Shown here piece by piece: positions 35,278 to 44,347 of a DNA stretch of 64,000 nucleotides. The first letter of the stretch is position 1. Every line of letters begins with the position of its first letter. This DNA is from an uncultured Eggerthella sp. (GTDB lineage Bacteria; Actinomycetota; Coriobacteriia; Coriobacteriales; Eggerthellaceae): assembly GCA_905203045.1 (NCBI GenBank), contig CAJKUH010000007.1:15254-79253 (forward strand), given 5' to 3'. The notes beneath the pieces are model-generated. The model was not told where the DNA came from and did not search any database. It saw only the letters and a list, made by a program, of their open reading frames with translations. The position numbers and the translations under genes were made by a program.

Positions 35278-37570
35278 GCGCACGTATTGTTCGGTGGGCA
35301 AGTCGGTCCGCAAGAAAGATTCCCTGCAGCTGCTGCTGGGCAAGCCCGTGTACACCGACGACATCACGCCCGATGCCCTGGTGGTGAAGCTGCTGCGAAG
35401 CCCCCATGCCAATGCCATCGTGGAGGCTATCGACACGTCGAAGGCGAAGAAGGTCCCTGGTGTGGTGGACGTGTACACCTGGGAAGATGTCCCCAATCGC
35501 CGTTTCTCAAACGCGGGCCAAACTTACCCGGAAACCAGCCCCTATGATCGTTTGATCATCGACCGGCACGTGCGCTTTGTGGGCGACGTAGTTGCCATTG
35601 TGGCTGCCGAAGATGAAGCGGCTGCCAATAAGGCCCTTTCGCGCATCAAAGTGAGCTACGAGGTGTTGGAACCGGTGCTGGATTTCCGCACGGCACGGGA
35701 AAACCCTGTTCTGGTGCACCCCGAAGACGACTGGAAGATGCTGTGCGATCTGGGCTCGGACGTTAAGCACAACCTGGTTTCGAACACTGCCGACGCCGAT
35801 GGCGACATTGAAGCGGTGCTTGCCGATTGCGACATTGTTTTGGAGCGCACCTACCACACCAAGGCGTACAACCAGGCCATGATGGAAACGTTCCGCACGT
35901 TCACGCAGTTCGACCGCTATGGGCGTCTGCATGTGATTTCCTCCACGCAGATCGTGTTCCATGTGCGCCGTATCCTCTCGAACGCCCTGGGAATACCGAA
36001 AAGCCGTATTCGCGTTGAAAAGCCGCGCATCGGTGGCGGCTTCGGTGCGAAGCAGACTGCGGTAAGCGAGGTGTATCCGGCGTTCGTGACCATGAAAACG
36101 GGTCGTCCTGCCCTGTGCATCTTCTCGCGCAAGGAATCGCAGACCTGTGGCTCTCCGCGTCATGAAATGCAGATCAAGGTGCGCCTTGGCGCCAACAACG
36201 ACGGGCGTATTCGCGCGTTGGACGTGAACACGCTTTCCAACACCGGCGCGTACGGCGAGCACGGCTGGGCCACTTCGGGTCTTACTGGGCACAAGTCCAT
36301 TCCGCTGTACACCGGTTCGCTCGAAGCCTTCAAGTTCAACGCCGACGTGGTGTACACGAACATGCAGCCTTCGGGCGCGTACCGCGGCTTCGGTGCCACG
36401 CAGGGCCAGTTCGCCGTTGAAACCACGGTGAACGAGCTTGCTGAAACGCTGGGCATCGACCCGGTTGCCTTACGTGAGCGCAACATGGTGCGTGAGGGCA
36501 TGGCCATGCCCGCCTACTACGGTGAAACCACGAACTCGTGCGCGCTCGATCGTTGCATGGAGCGCTGCAAGGAGCTGTTCGGCTGGGAAGAGAAGTACCC
36601 CGTACGCGACATGGGCAACGGAAAGGTCCGTGCGGTGGGCGTTGGCATGTCCATGCAAGGCTCGGGCATCTCGGGCGTTGATGTTGGGTCGGTTACCGTG
36701 AAGCTGATCGACGACGGCACGTTTACCCTGCTCATCGGCGCGGCTGATATAGGAACGGGCTGCGACACGATTTTGGCCCAGATGGTAGCCGAGCACATGG
36801 ATTGCCCGGTCGATGACGTGACGGTGTTCGGCGCCGATACCGACGCTTCCCCGTACGATTCGGGCTCATATGCTTCTTCCACCACCTATGTGACGGGCAT
36901 GGCGGTGCAGAAGGCATGTGGCCAGCTGAAGGAAAAGCTGTGCGCCATTGCCGCCGAGCTGCTGGAATGCCCGCCCGAGGAACTGTGTTACAAGGACGGC
37001 CAGGTGCTGCAGGAGCGCACGGGCAAAACCGTTTCGCTTGCCGAGATTGCCGTGAAAAGCCAGTGCAGCAATGCCGTATCGCCCGAGGCAACTGCTATGC
37101 ATACTTCGCCTGTTTCGCCTCCGCCGTTCATGGTGGGCATGGCCGAAATCGAGCTTGACCGCGAAACCGGCGTGGTGCAGGTACTGAACTATACCAGTGT
37201 GGTGGACTGCGGCATTGCCATCAATCCGGCGCTGGCGCGCATCCAGGCAGAAGGCGGCATTGTGCAGGGCACCGGGCACACGCTCATGGAAGACGTGACG
37301 CGCACCCCTGCGGGCAAGATCCGCGAATCGAGCTTTTTCACGTACCGTTTGCCTACCCGCTTGGATACCGGCAACATCACGGTTGAATTCGAGGATTCGT
37401 ATGAGCCCACGGGCCCGTTCGGTGCGAAGTCCATCGGCGAGATCGTTATCAACACGCCTGCCCCGGCCATCACCCATGCAATCTATCGCGCAACGGGCAT
37501 TTGGCATCGCGAGCTGCCCATTTTGCCCGAGCATATTCTGTTGGCAAAGCCTGAGGAGCAGCAATTCTAA
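35270..37570 (+). CDS. Molybdenum hydroxylase catalytic subunit (xanthine dehydrogenase-like)
   Basis: 766-residue molybdopterin-binding large subunit. Family landmarks: IGGGFGAKQ (about 251-259), AYRGFGATQGQ (about 370), SGSYASSTTYVTG (about 530) and the active-site Glu in GAKSIGE (about residue 723). The GAYRGFG segment places it with purine or xanthine hydroxylases rather than CO dehydrogenase, which would need a VAYRCSF loop. GTG 35270 is preferred because of AAGGGGCC before it; it overlaps the preceding stop by eight bases. The company of YqeB and YqeC implies that the active site carries a labile selenium. Confidence 0.94.
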   Translation: MDKRTYCSVGKSVRKKDSLQLLLGKPVYTDDITPDALVVKLLRSPHANAIVEAIDTSKAKKVPGVVDVYTWEDVPNRRFSNAGQTYPETSPYDRLIIDRHVRFVGDVVAIVAAEDEAAANKALSRIKVSYEVLEPVLDFRTARENPVLVHPEDDWKMLCDLGSDVKHNLVSNTADADGDIEAVLADCDIVLERTYHTKAYNQAMMETFRTFTQFDRYGRLHVISSTQIVFHVRRILSNALGIPKSRIRVEKPRIGGGFGAKQTAVSEVYPAFVTMKTGRPALCIFSRKESQTCGSPRHEMQIKVRLGANNDGRIRALDVNTLSNTGAYGEHGWATSGLTGHKSIPLYTGSLEAFKFNADVVYTNMQPSGAYRGFGATQGQFAVETTVNELAETLGIDPVALRERNMVREGMAMPAYYGETTNSCALDRCMERCKELFGWEEKYPVRDMGNGKVRAVGVGMSMQGSGISGVDVGSVTVKLIDDGTFTLLIGAADIGTGCDTILAQMVAEHMDCPVDDVTVFGADTDASPYDSGSYASSTTYVTGMAVQKACGQLKEKLCAIAAELLECPPEELCYKDGQVLQERTGKTVSLAEIAVKSQCSNAVSPEATAMHTSPVSPPPFMVGMAEIELDRETGVVQVLNYTSVVDCGIAINPALARIQAEGGIVQGTGHTLMEDVTRTPAGKIRESSFFTYRLPTRLDTGNITVEFEDSYEPTGPFGAKSIGEIVINTPAPAITHAIYRATGIWHRELPILPEHILLAKPEEQQF

Positions 37571-37575
37571 GCCGG

Positions 37576-38235
37576 TTGTTGCACATCGAACGCGGGGTAA
37601 CGGCCCTGATCGGCGGTGGGGGTAAAACCACGTTGCTGCACACGCTGGCAGAAGAGCTTTCGCAGACCGGCCGTGTTGTGGTGGCAACCAGCACGAAGAT
37701 GCTGGTGCCCGACTGGTGCTCGGTTCTGATCGACGCATCGGTTGCGGACGTCGAGCTCGAGCTTCAGCGCAGTTCCATTGTATGTACGGGCGGCATCCAC
37801 AAGCCAACGGGGAAGTTGGATGCGTCGAGCGTGCCGTTTTCCCGTTTGGCTGCGGTAGCCGATTATGTGGTGGTGGAAGCCGACGGTTCGAAGGGACTTC
37901 CGCTCAAAGCGCATGCCCCGCACGAACCGGTAATCCCATCGTGTGCGCATAACGTGGTTTGCGTAGTTGGCATCGACGGGGTGGGCAAGCCTCTTTCGCA
38001 GGCATGCCATCGTCCGGAACGTTTTGCGGAGTTGGCGAATGCTTCGCTGGCCGATGCTGTTACGTCCGGGATGGTTGCCGCGGTATTCGAGGCCGAGGGC
38101 CTTCATCGTAGGGTGTACGTGAACAAGGTGGAAACCGTCTCCGATTGGCGCAATGCCGAGGAGCTGGCGCAGCATAGTAGCACGCCGGTTGTGGCGGGAA
38201 GCCTTTGGAAGGGGGAGTTCCGATGTTTGCGGTAG
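37576..38235 (+). CDS. yqeC: Selenium cofactor biosynthesis protein YqeC
   Basis: 219-residue protein of the YqeC family, found in genomes and operons with selenium-dependent molybdenum hydroxylases. A P-loop GGGGKTTLL lies at residues 13-21 and a Walker B-like VVVEADGSKGLPLKAH at about 97-112, both typical of this family. Its exact reaction in preparing or inserting the selenium is not established. It starts at TTG 37576, five bases after the catalytic-subunit stop, and overlaps yqeB by 13 bases, so it is translationally coupled in the operon. Confidence 0.92.
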   Translation: MLHIERGVTALIGGGGKTTLLHTLAEELSQTGRVVVATSTKMLVPDWCSVLIDASVADVELELQRSSIVCTGGIHKPTGKLDASSVPFSRLAAVADYVVVEADGSKGLPLKAHAPHEPVIPSCAHNVVCVVGIDGVGKPLSQACHRPERFAELANASLADAVTSGMVAAVFEAEGLHRRVYVNKVETVSDWRNAEELAQHSSTPVVAGSLWKGEFRCLR

Positions 38236-39026
38236 TTCGTGGCGCAGGCGACATAGCAAGCGCTATTGCACTGCGTTTGGTGCGTTCGGGCATTTCGGTT
38301 GTGATGACCGAGGTTGCAAAGCCTTTGACGGTACGCAGGACCGTTGCATTCAGCGAGGCGGTTCGCTTGGGGAAAACCCAGGTAGAAGGCATTGACGCCG
38401 TGCTTGCCAAGGATGTTGCGCAGACAGCTGCTCTGTTGGAGCAGGGCAGCGTTGTTCCCGTGCTGGTAGATCCTGAATGCGAATGCTTGAGCTTATGCCC
38501 TGATGTGGTGGTAGATGCCATCCTTGCCAAACGGAACCTGGGCACTACTATCGATATGGCACCGGTGGTAGTTGGCGTAGGGCCAGGGTTCACCGCACAG
38601 GTAGACTGCCATGCGGTGGTGGAAACCATGCGTGGGCATACTCTTGGTCGCGTTTACTACCGCGGTTCGGCCCTTCCCAACACGGCGGTGCCGGGGTTGG
38701 TGGGCGGCTTTGCGGGCGAGCGTGTGCTGCGGGCACCTGCCGATGGCGTTTTCCATGATGTTTCTGCGATAGGCGATGTGGTTGCGCAAGGTCAGGTTGT
38801 TGCCTACGTCGACGATGCTCCCGTCCATGCCACGCTCAACGGTGTGCTTCGCGGGCTCATTGCCGAAGGCGTGCCGGTTACTGCAGGGCTGAAATGCGGC
38901 GATGTCGATCCGCGCGGCGATGCCAGTTACTGCAACTTGGTGTCCGACAAAGGCTTGGCGGTAGCGGGCGGTGTACTCGAGGCTGTTCTGCATATAAGCG
39001 GTTGTCTTTCGAGCTTTGGAAACTAG
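38223..39026 (+). CDS. yqeB: Selenium-dependent molybdenum cofactor protein YqeB
   Basis: 267-residue YqeB-family protein. The N-terminal Rossmann-like region begins VVRGAGDIASAIALRL (residues 4-19), and the C-terminal half contains a biotinyl-like hairpin around ADGVFHDVSAIGDVVAQGQ. YqeB is the marker protein used to identify selenium-dependent molybdenum hydroxylase genomes. GGGGGAG precedes ATG 38223. Neighbours YqeC and the XdhC-family gene agree. Its molecular role (selenium transfer or cofactor binding) remains inferred. Confidence 0.93.
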   Translation: MFAVVRGAGDIASAIALRLVRSGISVVMTEVAKPLTVRRTVAFSEAVRLGKTQVEGIDAVLAKDVAQTAALLEQGSVVPVLVDPECECLSLCPDVVVDAILAKRNLGTTIDMAPVVVGVGPGFTAQVDCHAVVETMRGHTLGRVYYRGSALPNTAVPGLVGGFAGERVLRAPADGVFHDVSAIGDVVAQGQVVAYVDDAPVHATLNGVLRGLIAEGVPVTAGLKCGDVDPRGDASYCNLVSDKGLAVAGGVLEAVLHISGCLSSFGN

Positions 39027-39037
39027 GAGGAAAGCAC

Positions 39038-40036
39038 ATGCGTGAAATCGCAGAAGGCATTGCTGATGCTATAGGCCGTGGCGGCGATACTGTTTTGGTT
39101 ACCGTGGTGCAGGGCAGGGGCTCGACGCCGCGCCATGGTGGCTCGCAGATGCTGATAGATGCCAAGGGTCTGGCTTGCGGCACCATCGGCGGCGGTGCGG
39201 TGGAAGCCCATGGCATCGAAACAGCCCTTGCGTTGCTTGGCCAGCGAAAGGCCCGCGTGGAAGATCTGGGCCTGCGGAAAGACTTAGGAATGGCATGCGG
39301 GGGCGGTGCAACGCTGCTGTACACGCCCATCTGCGCCAACGATGAGGAATGGCGCGCGGTGGCTCTTGAGCTTCTTCGCTACTATAACGAGCGCATCGAT
39401 GCCTGTTTGGTTCTGCGATGCGTTGTGGGCGAAGGGCCGTTTGAGGGTGGCGTTGCCTTGTTCGATGCCAGCGGTGCTTTGCTTGCAGGGCATGGAGGAA
39501 TCGATGCAGATTCGCTTGGCAGCCTGTGCGAACCGCATAATGCCGGCAGCTGGTTTGTTATGCCGGTTTGCCTTCCGGTACGTGCCGTTGTTTTCGGCGG
39601 CGGCCATGTGGGGCGCGCCACCGTTGAGGCCTTGTCGCGCGTGGGGTTTGCGTGCACTCTCTACGATAATCGCCCTGAATTTGCTGTGCCTGAGCGTTTC
39701 CCTTCGGCGCAGGAGGTGATATGCGGCAGCTACCAGGATATCGCCGCATCGTTCGCGTTCGATAAGCGTGATTTCGTCCTTATTATGACAAGCGGGCACG
39801 AGTCGGATTTCGCAGTTTTGGGACAGGCTTTGCGCCAGCCGTTGGCGTATGTCGGGATGATGGGCTCGCGCAGGAAAATCGCCACCGGGCGCTCCCGTAT
39901 GCTGCAGGCTGGCATTTCCGAGGAAGCCTTCGATGCCGTGCATGCCCCTATCGGCTTGGAAATCAAGGCTGAAACACCCGAGGAAATAGCCGTTAGCATC
40001 GCTGCTGAATGCATCTTGTGCCGCGCTGAAGGTTGA
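39038..40036 (+). CDS. XdhC/CoxI-family molybdenum cofactor insertion protein
   Basis: 332-residue protein of the XdhC/CoxI family, which binds and sulfurates the molybdenum cofactor and loads it into xanthine dehydrogenase-type enzymes. N-terminal XdhC domain: VVQGRGSTPRHGGSQML (about 24-40) and GTIGGGAVEAHG (about 48-59). C-terminal Rossmann domain: VVFGGGHVGRATVEAL (about 187-202) and MMGSRRKI (about 273). ATG 39038 follows AGGAGGAAAG. In selenium-dependent systems this protein would be a natural partner of YqeB and YqeC. Last gene of the operon. Confidence 0.93.
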   Translation: MREIAEGIADAIGRGGDTVLVTVVQGRGSTPRHGGSQMLIDAKGLACGTIGGGAVEAHGIETALALLGQRKARVEDLGLRKDLGMACGGGATLLYTPICANDEEWRAVALELLRYYNERIDACLVLRCVVGEGPFEGGVALFDASGALLAGHGGIDADSLGSLCEPHNAGSWFVMPVCLPVRAVVFGGGHVGRATVEALSRVGFACTLYDNRPEFAVPERFPSAQEVICGSYQDIAASFAFDKRDFVLIMTSGHESDFAVLGQALRQPLAYVGMMGSRRKIATGRSRMLQAGISEEAFDAVHAPIGLEIKAETPEEIAVSIAAECILCRAEG

Positions 40037-40116
40037 TCTGCTGGTAGGGGTGGCTGCGCCGTCTTCGTTTTGCGAGAATATAAGGGTAGTTTTGGGGACT
40101 ATTCAGGAGGGACGTC

Positions 40117-40623
40117 ATGGAAGAAACCAACGACATCCAAGCACTTATGGAGCGCATCAAAGAGCAGGAAACTGCCTACGAGTTCGATGGCATTAACGAA
40201 GAGCTCGCTTTGCAGATGGGCCTTTACGTGGTTCGCCGCGCTAAAGAGCTTGGTAAGCCTGTGGCAACGCGCATTACCGTGAACCGCCGAACGTTGTTCT
40301 CGTTTTCGATGGCAGGTACGAAGCCCGAAAGCGACAATTGGCTTCGCCGCAAGGAAAACCTTGCCTATGCCACGAACCAAAGCTCGTATTACTGGGAGTG
40401 CTGGTGCGAGCAGGGCCTGCATCCTTTCGAGTGGCGCGGTATGACGTATGAAGACTATGCGCCGGCAGGCGGGTGCTTCCCTTTGTGCGTGAAGGGCGTT
40501 GGCATGGTGGGCACCCTTACTATTTCAGGTATGGCAAGCCATGAAGATCATGCGCTTGCCTTTGAAACGGTGGGGAAGGCGGCTGAAGGCACGCTGGGGG
40601 TAGACATTTCCGGTTTGCTATAG
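40117..40623 (+). CDS. UPF0303/HbpS-like (heme-degrading domain) protein
   Basis: 168-residue protein of the UPF0303 family (YBR137w/HbpS-like fold). Features: LALQMGLYVVRRAKELGKPVATRITVN-like core at about 30-55 and FSMAGTKPESDNWLRRK at about 67-83, which define the family. Some relatives bind haem or cobalamin; others have no known function. It follows the hydroxylase operon by 80 bases with its own AGGAGGG site, and is followed by a bidirectional terminator. A role in purine catabolism is suggested only by position. Confidence 0.85.
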   Translation: MEETNDIQALMERIKEQETAYEFDGINEELALQMGLYVVRRAKELGKPVATRITVNRRTLFSFSMAGTKPESDNWLRRKENLAYATNQSSYYWECWCEQGLHPFEWRGMTYEDYAPAGGCFPLCVKGVGMVGTLTISGMASHEDHALAFETVGKAAEGTLGVDISGLL

Positions 40624-40633
40624 CGCCAATATG

Positions 40634-40669
40634 AAACGGGCCTGATGGGATGTCCCCTCAGGCCCGTTT
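40634..40669 (+). terminator. Bidirectional terminator between UPF0303 gene and ade
   Basis: Twelve-bp perfect stem (40634-40645 with 40658-40669) flanked by A and T runs; lies between two convergent genes. Confidence 0.85.
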
Positions 40670-40671
40670 GC

Positions 40672-42486
40672 TTAGCGCACGTATTCGAATGTTGCTGCGT
40701 CGAACATTCCTTCAGGGCGTATGCGCAGCGTGGGAATAACGGCCAAGGGCAGGAATATGATGCCCATAATGGGATCGAGTGGTTCGCGGATGCCCATATT
40801 GCGAGCTGCTTCCATGAAGGCGTCGTGCTGAGTGGCAACTTCTTCTGCGGTGCCGTCGCTCATAAGACCCCCTAACGGAAGAGGTATTTTCGCTACTACC
40901 TTGCCGTTTTGAACCAGCACGTGGCCGCCTTGGTCCAGCGATTCAACGGCCTTGAGCATATCGGCAGGGTTGGTTCCCACCACGCACACGTTGTGCGAAT
41001 CGTGTCCGACGGTTGAAGCGATGGCGCCGTTTTCAATGGGGTAGCCATGCACCCATCCACGTCCAAGGTGCGTGCCTACCAGTTCAAGCCCCGCCGCCTG
41101 CTGTGCAGGCGGGGTAGCGTTTTGGGCGGCAACACCACGACCGTGACGCTCTATCAATGCGATGCGGCACAGGCCGGCATCGCTATCGGGCCTGAGCAAC
41201 CCGGTGATGGCTTTACCGGGAATAACGTCGATAACCGCTTCACCTGGGCGGAACGGATAGTCGAACACTTCCTTGGAAAGACGGGGCAGCTTAACCGAAG
41301 CGCGCAGGTTGTTTGCCAGGCGCTGCACTTCAGCTGATTCGTCTGCAATGCGGCCGACGAACGTGCCCTGTTCGGCAACAAGCGATCCTGCCGCATAAAC
41401 GCGATAGGGAGCGCAGGTGAACGAAAGGTCGTCGAGCAGCAGGATATCGGCACGTTTGCCAGGGGCAATGGCGCCGCGCTTTTCCAGCGGGTCGGCGAAC
41501 CTATGGTCGAAGCCGAAGCACTCGGCAGCAGAAAGTGTGCCCATGGTAATTGCCGTTACCGGGTCGATCCCCGCTTCGATGGCAACGCGGCAGGTGTTGT
41601 CTATCATGCCGGCCGTTAGGGCATCCGATGGGGCTCGATCGTCGGTTGCGAAGCAGCAGCGGCGGGCACGCGCCTTGTTTTCAAGAAGAAGCGGGACAAG
41701 GTTTGCCAGGTCGTGGCTGCAGGTTCCCTCGCGCAGCATCACGTACATCCCACGGGAAAGCTTTGCCAACGCTTCTTCGGGGTTGGTCGACTCGTGATCG
41801 GCGATGATGCCAGTTGCCGCATAGGCGTTGAGGTTGGCATCCGACACCAGTGGGGCATGACCGTCCACCAGCCCCGATTCCGTGAGCTTCGCCGCTTCGA
41901 TACGGGAAAGCGTTTCCTCGTCGGCGTTCAGCACGCCTGGCAGGTTCATCATTTCCCCCAGCCCGAATACCTCGGTGGGGTGGGCTGCCATGAATGCGCG
42001 CATGTCTGCAGCGGTGATGGTGGCTCCCGCTTGCTCGTCGGGCAAGGCGGGCACACAGGAAGGCATCATGAACTTGAGGGAAATGGGCGCACGCTTGCCG
42101 TCTTCGACCATGAAGCGCAGCCCGTCCAAGCCTGCCACGTTGCTTATCTCGTGACTGTCGGCAATGGCAGTGGTGGTTCCCCGCGTTGCCGCCATGCGGG
42201 CGTATTCAGCGGGCCTGATGTTCGAAGACTCTATGTGCAGGTGTCCATCGATGAAACCTGGCGTTAGGTAGCGGTTCTCGCAATCAACCGTTTCACTTGC
42301 GTCGTATTCGGGCGCTTTGTCTCCCTCGAAGGAAACGCCTACGATAACGCCGTCTTTCACGGCAACGCTTCCAGGCACAATGCGCTGACCATACACATCA
42401 ACGATGCGTGCGTTAACGAACAGCGTGTCGATGGGTATGCGCGCCTGCGCGGCGTCGATGATGGTTCTCAGGCTCTGCGTTGTCAT
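40672..42486 (-). CDS. ade: Adenine deaminase
   Basis: Amidohydrolase that converts adenine to hypoxanthine and ammonia, 604 residues from ATG 42486. Metal-binding HLHIESSNI is near residue 89 (HxH of the TIM barrel), ADSHEISNVAG at about 120, and the Asp of CCFATDDRAPSD at about 283. The C-terminal Ade domain carries AVGHDSHNVCVVG-like GHDSHN at about 498. Translation begins at ATG 42486 with AGGAGCC; the long upstream extension is not coding. The enzyme would feed hypoxanthine into the neighbouring molybdenum hydroxylase. Confidence 0.95.
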   Translation of the reverse strand: MTTQSLRTIIDAAQARIPIDTLFVNARIVDVYGQRIVPGSVAVKDGVIVGVSFEGDKAPEYDASETVDCENRYLTPGFIDGHLHIESSNIRPAEYARMAATRGTTTAIADSHEISNVAGLDGLRFMVEDGKRAPISLKFMMPSCVPALPDEQAGATITAADMRAFMAAHPTEVFGLGEMMNLPGVLNADEETLSRIEAAKLTESGLVDGHAPLVSDANLNAYAATGIIADHESTNPEEALAKLSRGMYVMLREGTCSHDLANLVPLLLENKARARRCCFATDDRAPSDALTAGMIDNTCRVAIEAGIDPVTAITMGTLSAAECFGFDHRFADPLEKRGAIAPGKRADILLLDDLSFTCAPYRVYAAGSLVAEQGTFVGRIADESAEVQRLANNLRASVKLPRLSKEVFDYPFRPGEAVIDVIPGKAITGLLRPDSDAGLCRIALIERHGRGVAAQNATPPAQQAAGLELVGTHLGRGWVHGYPIENGAIASTVGHDSHNVCVVGTNPADMLKAVESLDQGGHVLVQNGKVVAKIPLPLGGLMSDGTAEEVATQHDAFMEAARNMGIREPLDPIMGIIFLPLAVIPTLRIRPEGMFDAATFEYVR

Positions 42487-42588
42487 GATGGCTCCTGTGA
42501 TTGGCGAAAAACTGTTGTTTAGGGTATTGGTCTGCACGGCTTCACGCAATGCATTTGGCAGTGACGTGATGCAGCTGTTTAAAAGGAA

Positions 42589-42608
42589 CAGGCCACAAGT
42601 GGGGCCTG
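42589..42608 (-). terminator. Weak terminator-like hairpin of map
   Basis: Six-bp GC stem (42589-42594 with 42603-42608) and a T-rich tract on the minus strand (42585-42578). It lies between map and ade. Confidence 0.45.
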
Positions 42609-42638
42609 CGATCAATCGGTTGTTGCGGTGCTTTGATG

Positions 42639-43523
42639 CTACCAGGAAATAAGCTCGTAGCCGTCTTCGGTTACTACCAGCTGCACTTCCCACTGCGCTG
42701 AATCGGAGCCGTCTTTCGTGCGAACGGTCCAGCCGTTTGGATCTTCCATGTTGAGGTCGGGCTTGCCTGCGTTGATCATCGGCTCGATGGTGAAGCACAT
42801 GCCCGGTGCCAGCACCGCGCCTTCGCCAGGTTCGCCCACGAAGAATACGAACGGGTCCTCGTGGAACTCCTTGCCGATGCCGTGGCCGCCGAATTCGCGG
42901 ACCACGCTGAAGCCGTTTTCCTCGGCATAGCTTTGCACCGCGTGGGCGATATCGCCTACCGTTGCCCAGGGCTTCACTTCCGCAAGGCCGCGCTGCACGG
43001 CTTCGTACGTGACGTCGACGAGCTTCTTGCGCTCGGGGCTTACCTCGCCGATGCAGAACATGCGCGAGGAATCGGAGAAGTACCCGTCAAGGATGGTTGA
43101 GCAGTCAACGTTTACGATGTCGCCTTCCTCCAGCACATCGTCTTCGCTGGGGATGCCATGGCACACTACGTTGTTGATGGAAGTGCACACGCTGTTGGGG
43201 TAGCCCTCGAAGTCCAAGTCGGCAGGGATGCCGCCGTGCTCTACCGTGTAGTCGTAGATCCACTTGTCGATTTCTGCAGTGGTCACGCCAGGCTTGATGT
43301 GCTCGGCAACGTAGTCCAGCACGCCGATGTTGATTGCGGCAGAGCGCTTTATGCCCTCGATGTCCTCAGGCGTTTTCAACAAGGTACGAGGCACTACCTC
43401 GTATCCTTCCAAGTAATAGTCTTCCAAGCGGGCATCGATTGGGCCGTGGCATTTCTTGTATTTCTTGCCGCTGCCGCACCAGCACTCATCGTTGCGTCCA
43501 GGCTTTGGGCCGTTGTCGTACAT
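42639..43523 (-). CDS. map: Type I methionine aminopeptidase with N-terminal SEC-C motif
   Basis: 294 residues. The first 40 contain a SEC-C zinc motif (CWCGSGKKYKKCH, residues 15-27), and the rest is the pita-bread methionyl aminopeptidase fold. Metal ligands are visible: Asp in NVDCSTILDGYFSDSSRMF (two Asp), His in GGHGIGKEFHEDP, Glu in FTIEPMI and a final Glu in WEVQLVVTEDG. It removes initiator Met from new proteins. AAGGAGC precedes ATG 43523. The SEC-C form is known in Firmicutes and Actinobacteria and may dock to ribosomes or SecA partners. Confidence 0.95.
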   Translation of the reverse strand: MYDNGPKPGRNDECWCGSGKKYKKCHGPIDARLEDYYLEGYEVVPRTLLKTPEDIEGIKRSAAINIGVLDYVAEHIKPGVTTAEIDKWIYDYTVEHGGIPADLDFEGYPNSVCTSINNVVCHGIPSEDDVLEEGDIVNVDCSTILDGYFSDSSRMFCIGEVSPERKKLVDVTYEAVQRGLAEVKPWATVGDIAHAVQSYAEENGFSVVREFGGHGIGKEFHEDPFVFFVGEPGEGAVLAPGMCFTIEPMINAGKPDLNMEDPNGWTVRTKDGSDSAQWEVQLVVTEDGYELISW

Positions 43524-43803
43524 GTAAGCTCCTTGATTGCGTGTGCCCGACGAATCGGGCCGGTTTTTGTCTCAGTAGTTAGCTTAAGCTAATAAACGGG
43601 TAAAACAAGGGCACGCTACCTATCTTTATGCTGCCTTGCTTTAACGAATTCGCATTCTGAGCCGCTTACTTTGCGAAGTGGTTGTTCGGAGTTCGAAAAG
43701 GCCAGCAAACGCAAGCGCATCGCAGTTGCTGAACGCGGATAACGGATGCAGCTTGCTCGTCTGAGTTTGGTGTTTCTTCTATGGCGTGTGTTTTGCGCTA
43801 AAA
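43524..43803. other. Intergenic region map / MarR gene
   Basis: Carries the promoters of two divergent genes. A perfect 14-bp palindrome TTAGCTTAAGCTAA is at 43579-43592, about 56 bases upstream of map. No small gene or RNA was recognised. Confidence 0.4.
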
Positions 43804-43822
43804 TAGTCCTTAAATCGGACTA
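43804..43822 (+). promoter_or_regulatory. MarR operator 1 (autoregulatory), overlapping -10
   Basis: TAGTCCTTAAATCGGACTA, a dyad with six-base arms. It begins on the last base of the -10-like TAAAAT (43799-43804), where binding would block transcription of the MarR gene. Twelve or more of its 19 positions match operator 2 at 44300-44318. Confidence 0.6.
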
Positions 43823-43835
43823 ATAAGGAACTGAA

Positions 43836-44267
43836 ATGTCTTCTGACTCGCATGCAGATTTTGGAACCGCCTGGTATCGCATCAATGCGGTGTACGAAAA
43901 ATTTGCCCGCTCAAACGAACTGTCACTCAACGGCATGCTGGTATTTGCGCATGTTTGCTGTGAAGAGGGCATTACTCAGACAGAAGTGGGCGAACGGGCG
44001 TTGATTCCGAAGCAGACCGCGAACAGCATCGTTAAAGCGCTGCTGAATCGGGGGCTTATTGAGCTGAAATCGCTTGAGTCGGACAAACGCAGCAAGGGAA
44101 TTTTCCTTACCAGCAAAGGGCTTGAGTTCAAACGACGCACGATAGACAAGATTTCCAGGGCAGAGCGATCGGCGCTCGAGGGGCTTGACGTCACCATTCG
44201 CGAGGCAATGGTGGAGGGCCTTACGGTTTATGCTGCAGCATTTCATAAGGCGCTCTTGGACGAGTGA
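43836..44267 (+). CDS. MarR-family transcriptional regulator
   Basis: 143-residue winged-helix regulator. The DNA-binding helices are around GITQTEVGERALIPKQTANSIV-like positions 48-70, and the wing around ESDKRSKGIFLTSKG (85-99), both standard for the family. Dimerisation helices flank them. The gene precedes an NAD(P)-binding protein and a flavodoxin-like reductase, and two near-identical dyads lie at its own promoter and just upstream of the next gene, so it most likely represses both in response to an oxidant, phenolic or drug. Confidence 0.92.
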   Translation: MSSDSHADFGTAWYRINAVYEKFARSNELSLNGMLVFAHVCCEEGITQTEVGERALIPKQTANSIVKALLNRGLIELKSLESDKRSKGIFLTSKGLEFKRRTIDKISRAERSALEGLDVTIREAMVEGLTVYAAAFHKALLDE

Positions 44268-44299
44268 CGAAATCTTAGCCTAAAAATTTTACGTCAAAG

Positions 44300-44318
44300 T
44301 AGTCCGAATCTCGGACTT
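44300..44318 (+). promoter_or_regulatory. MarR operator 2, upstream of the oxidoreductase pair
   Basis: TAGTCCGAATCTCGGACTT. The inner part AGTCCGA-atc-TCGGACT is a perfect seven-base dyad. It lies 30 bases before the start of the NAD(P)-binding protein. Confidence 0.6.
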
Positions 44319-44347
44319 TTAATAAGGGCAACAGGAGAAAATGCAAG

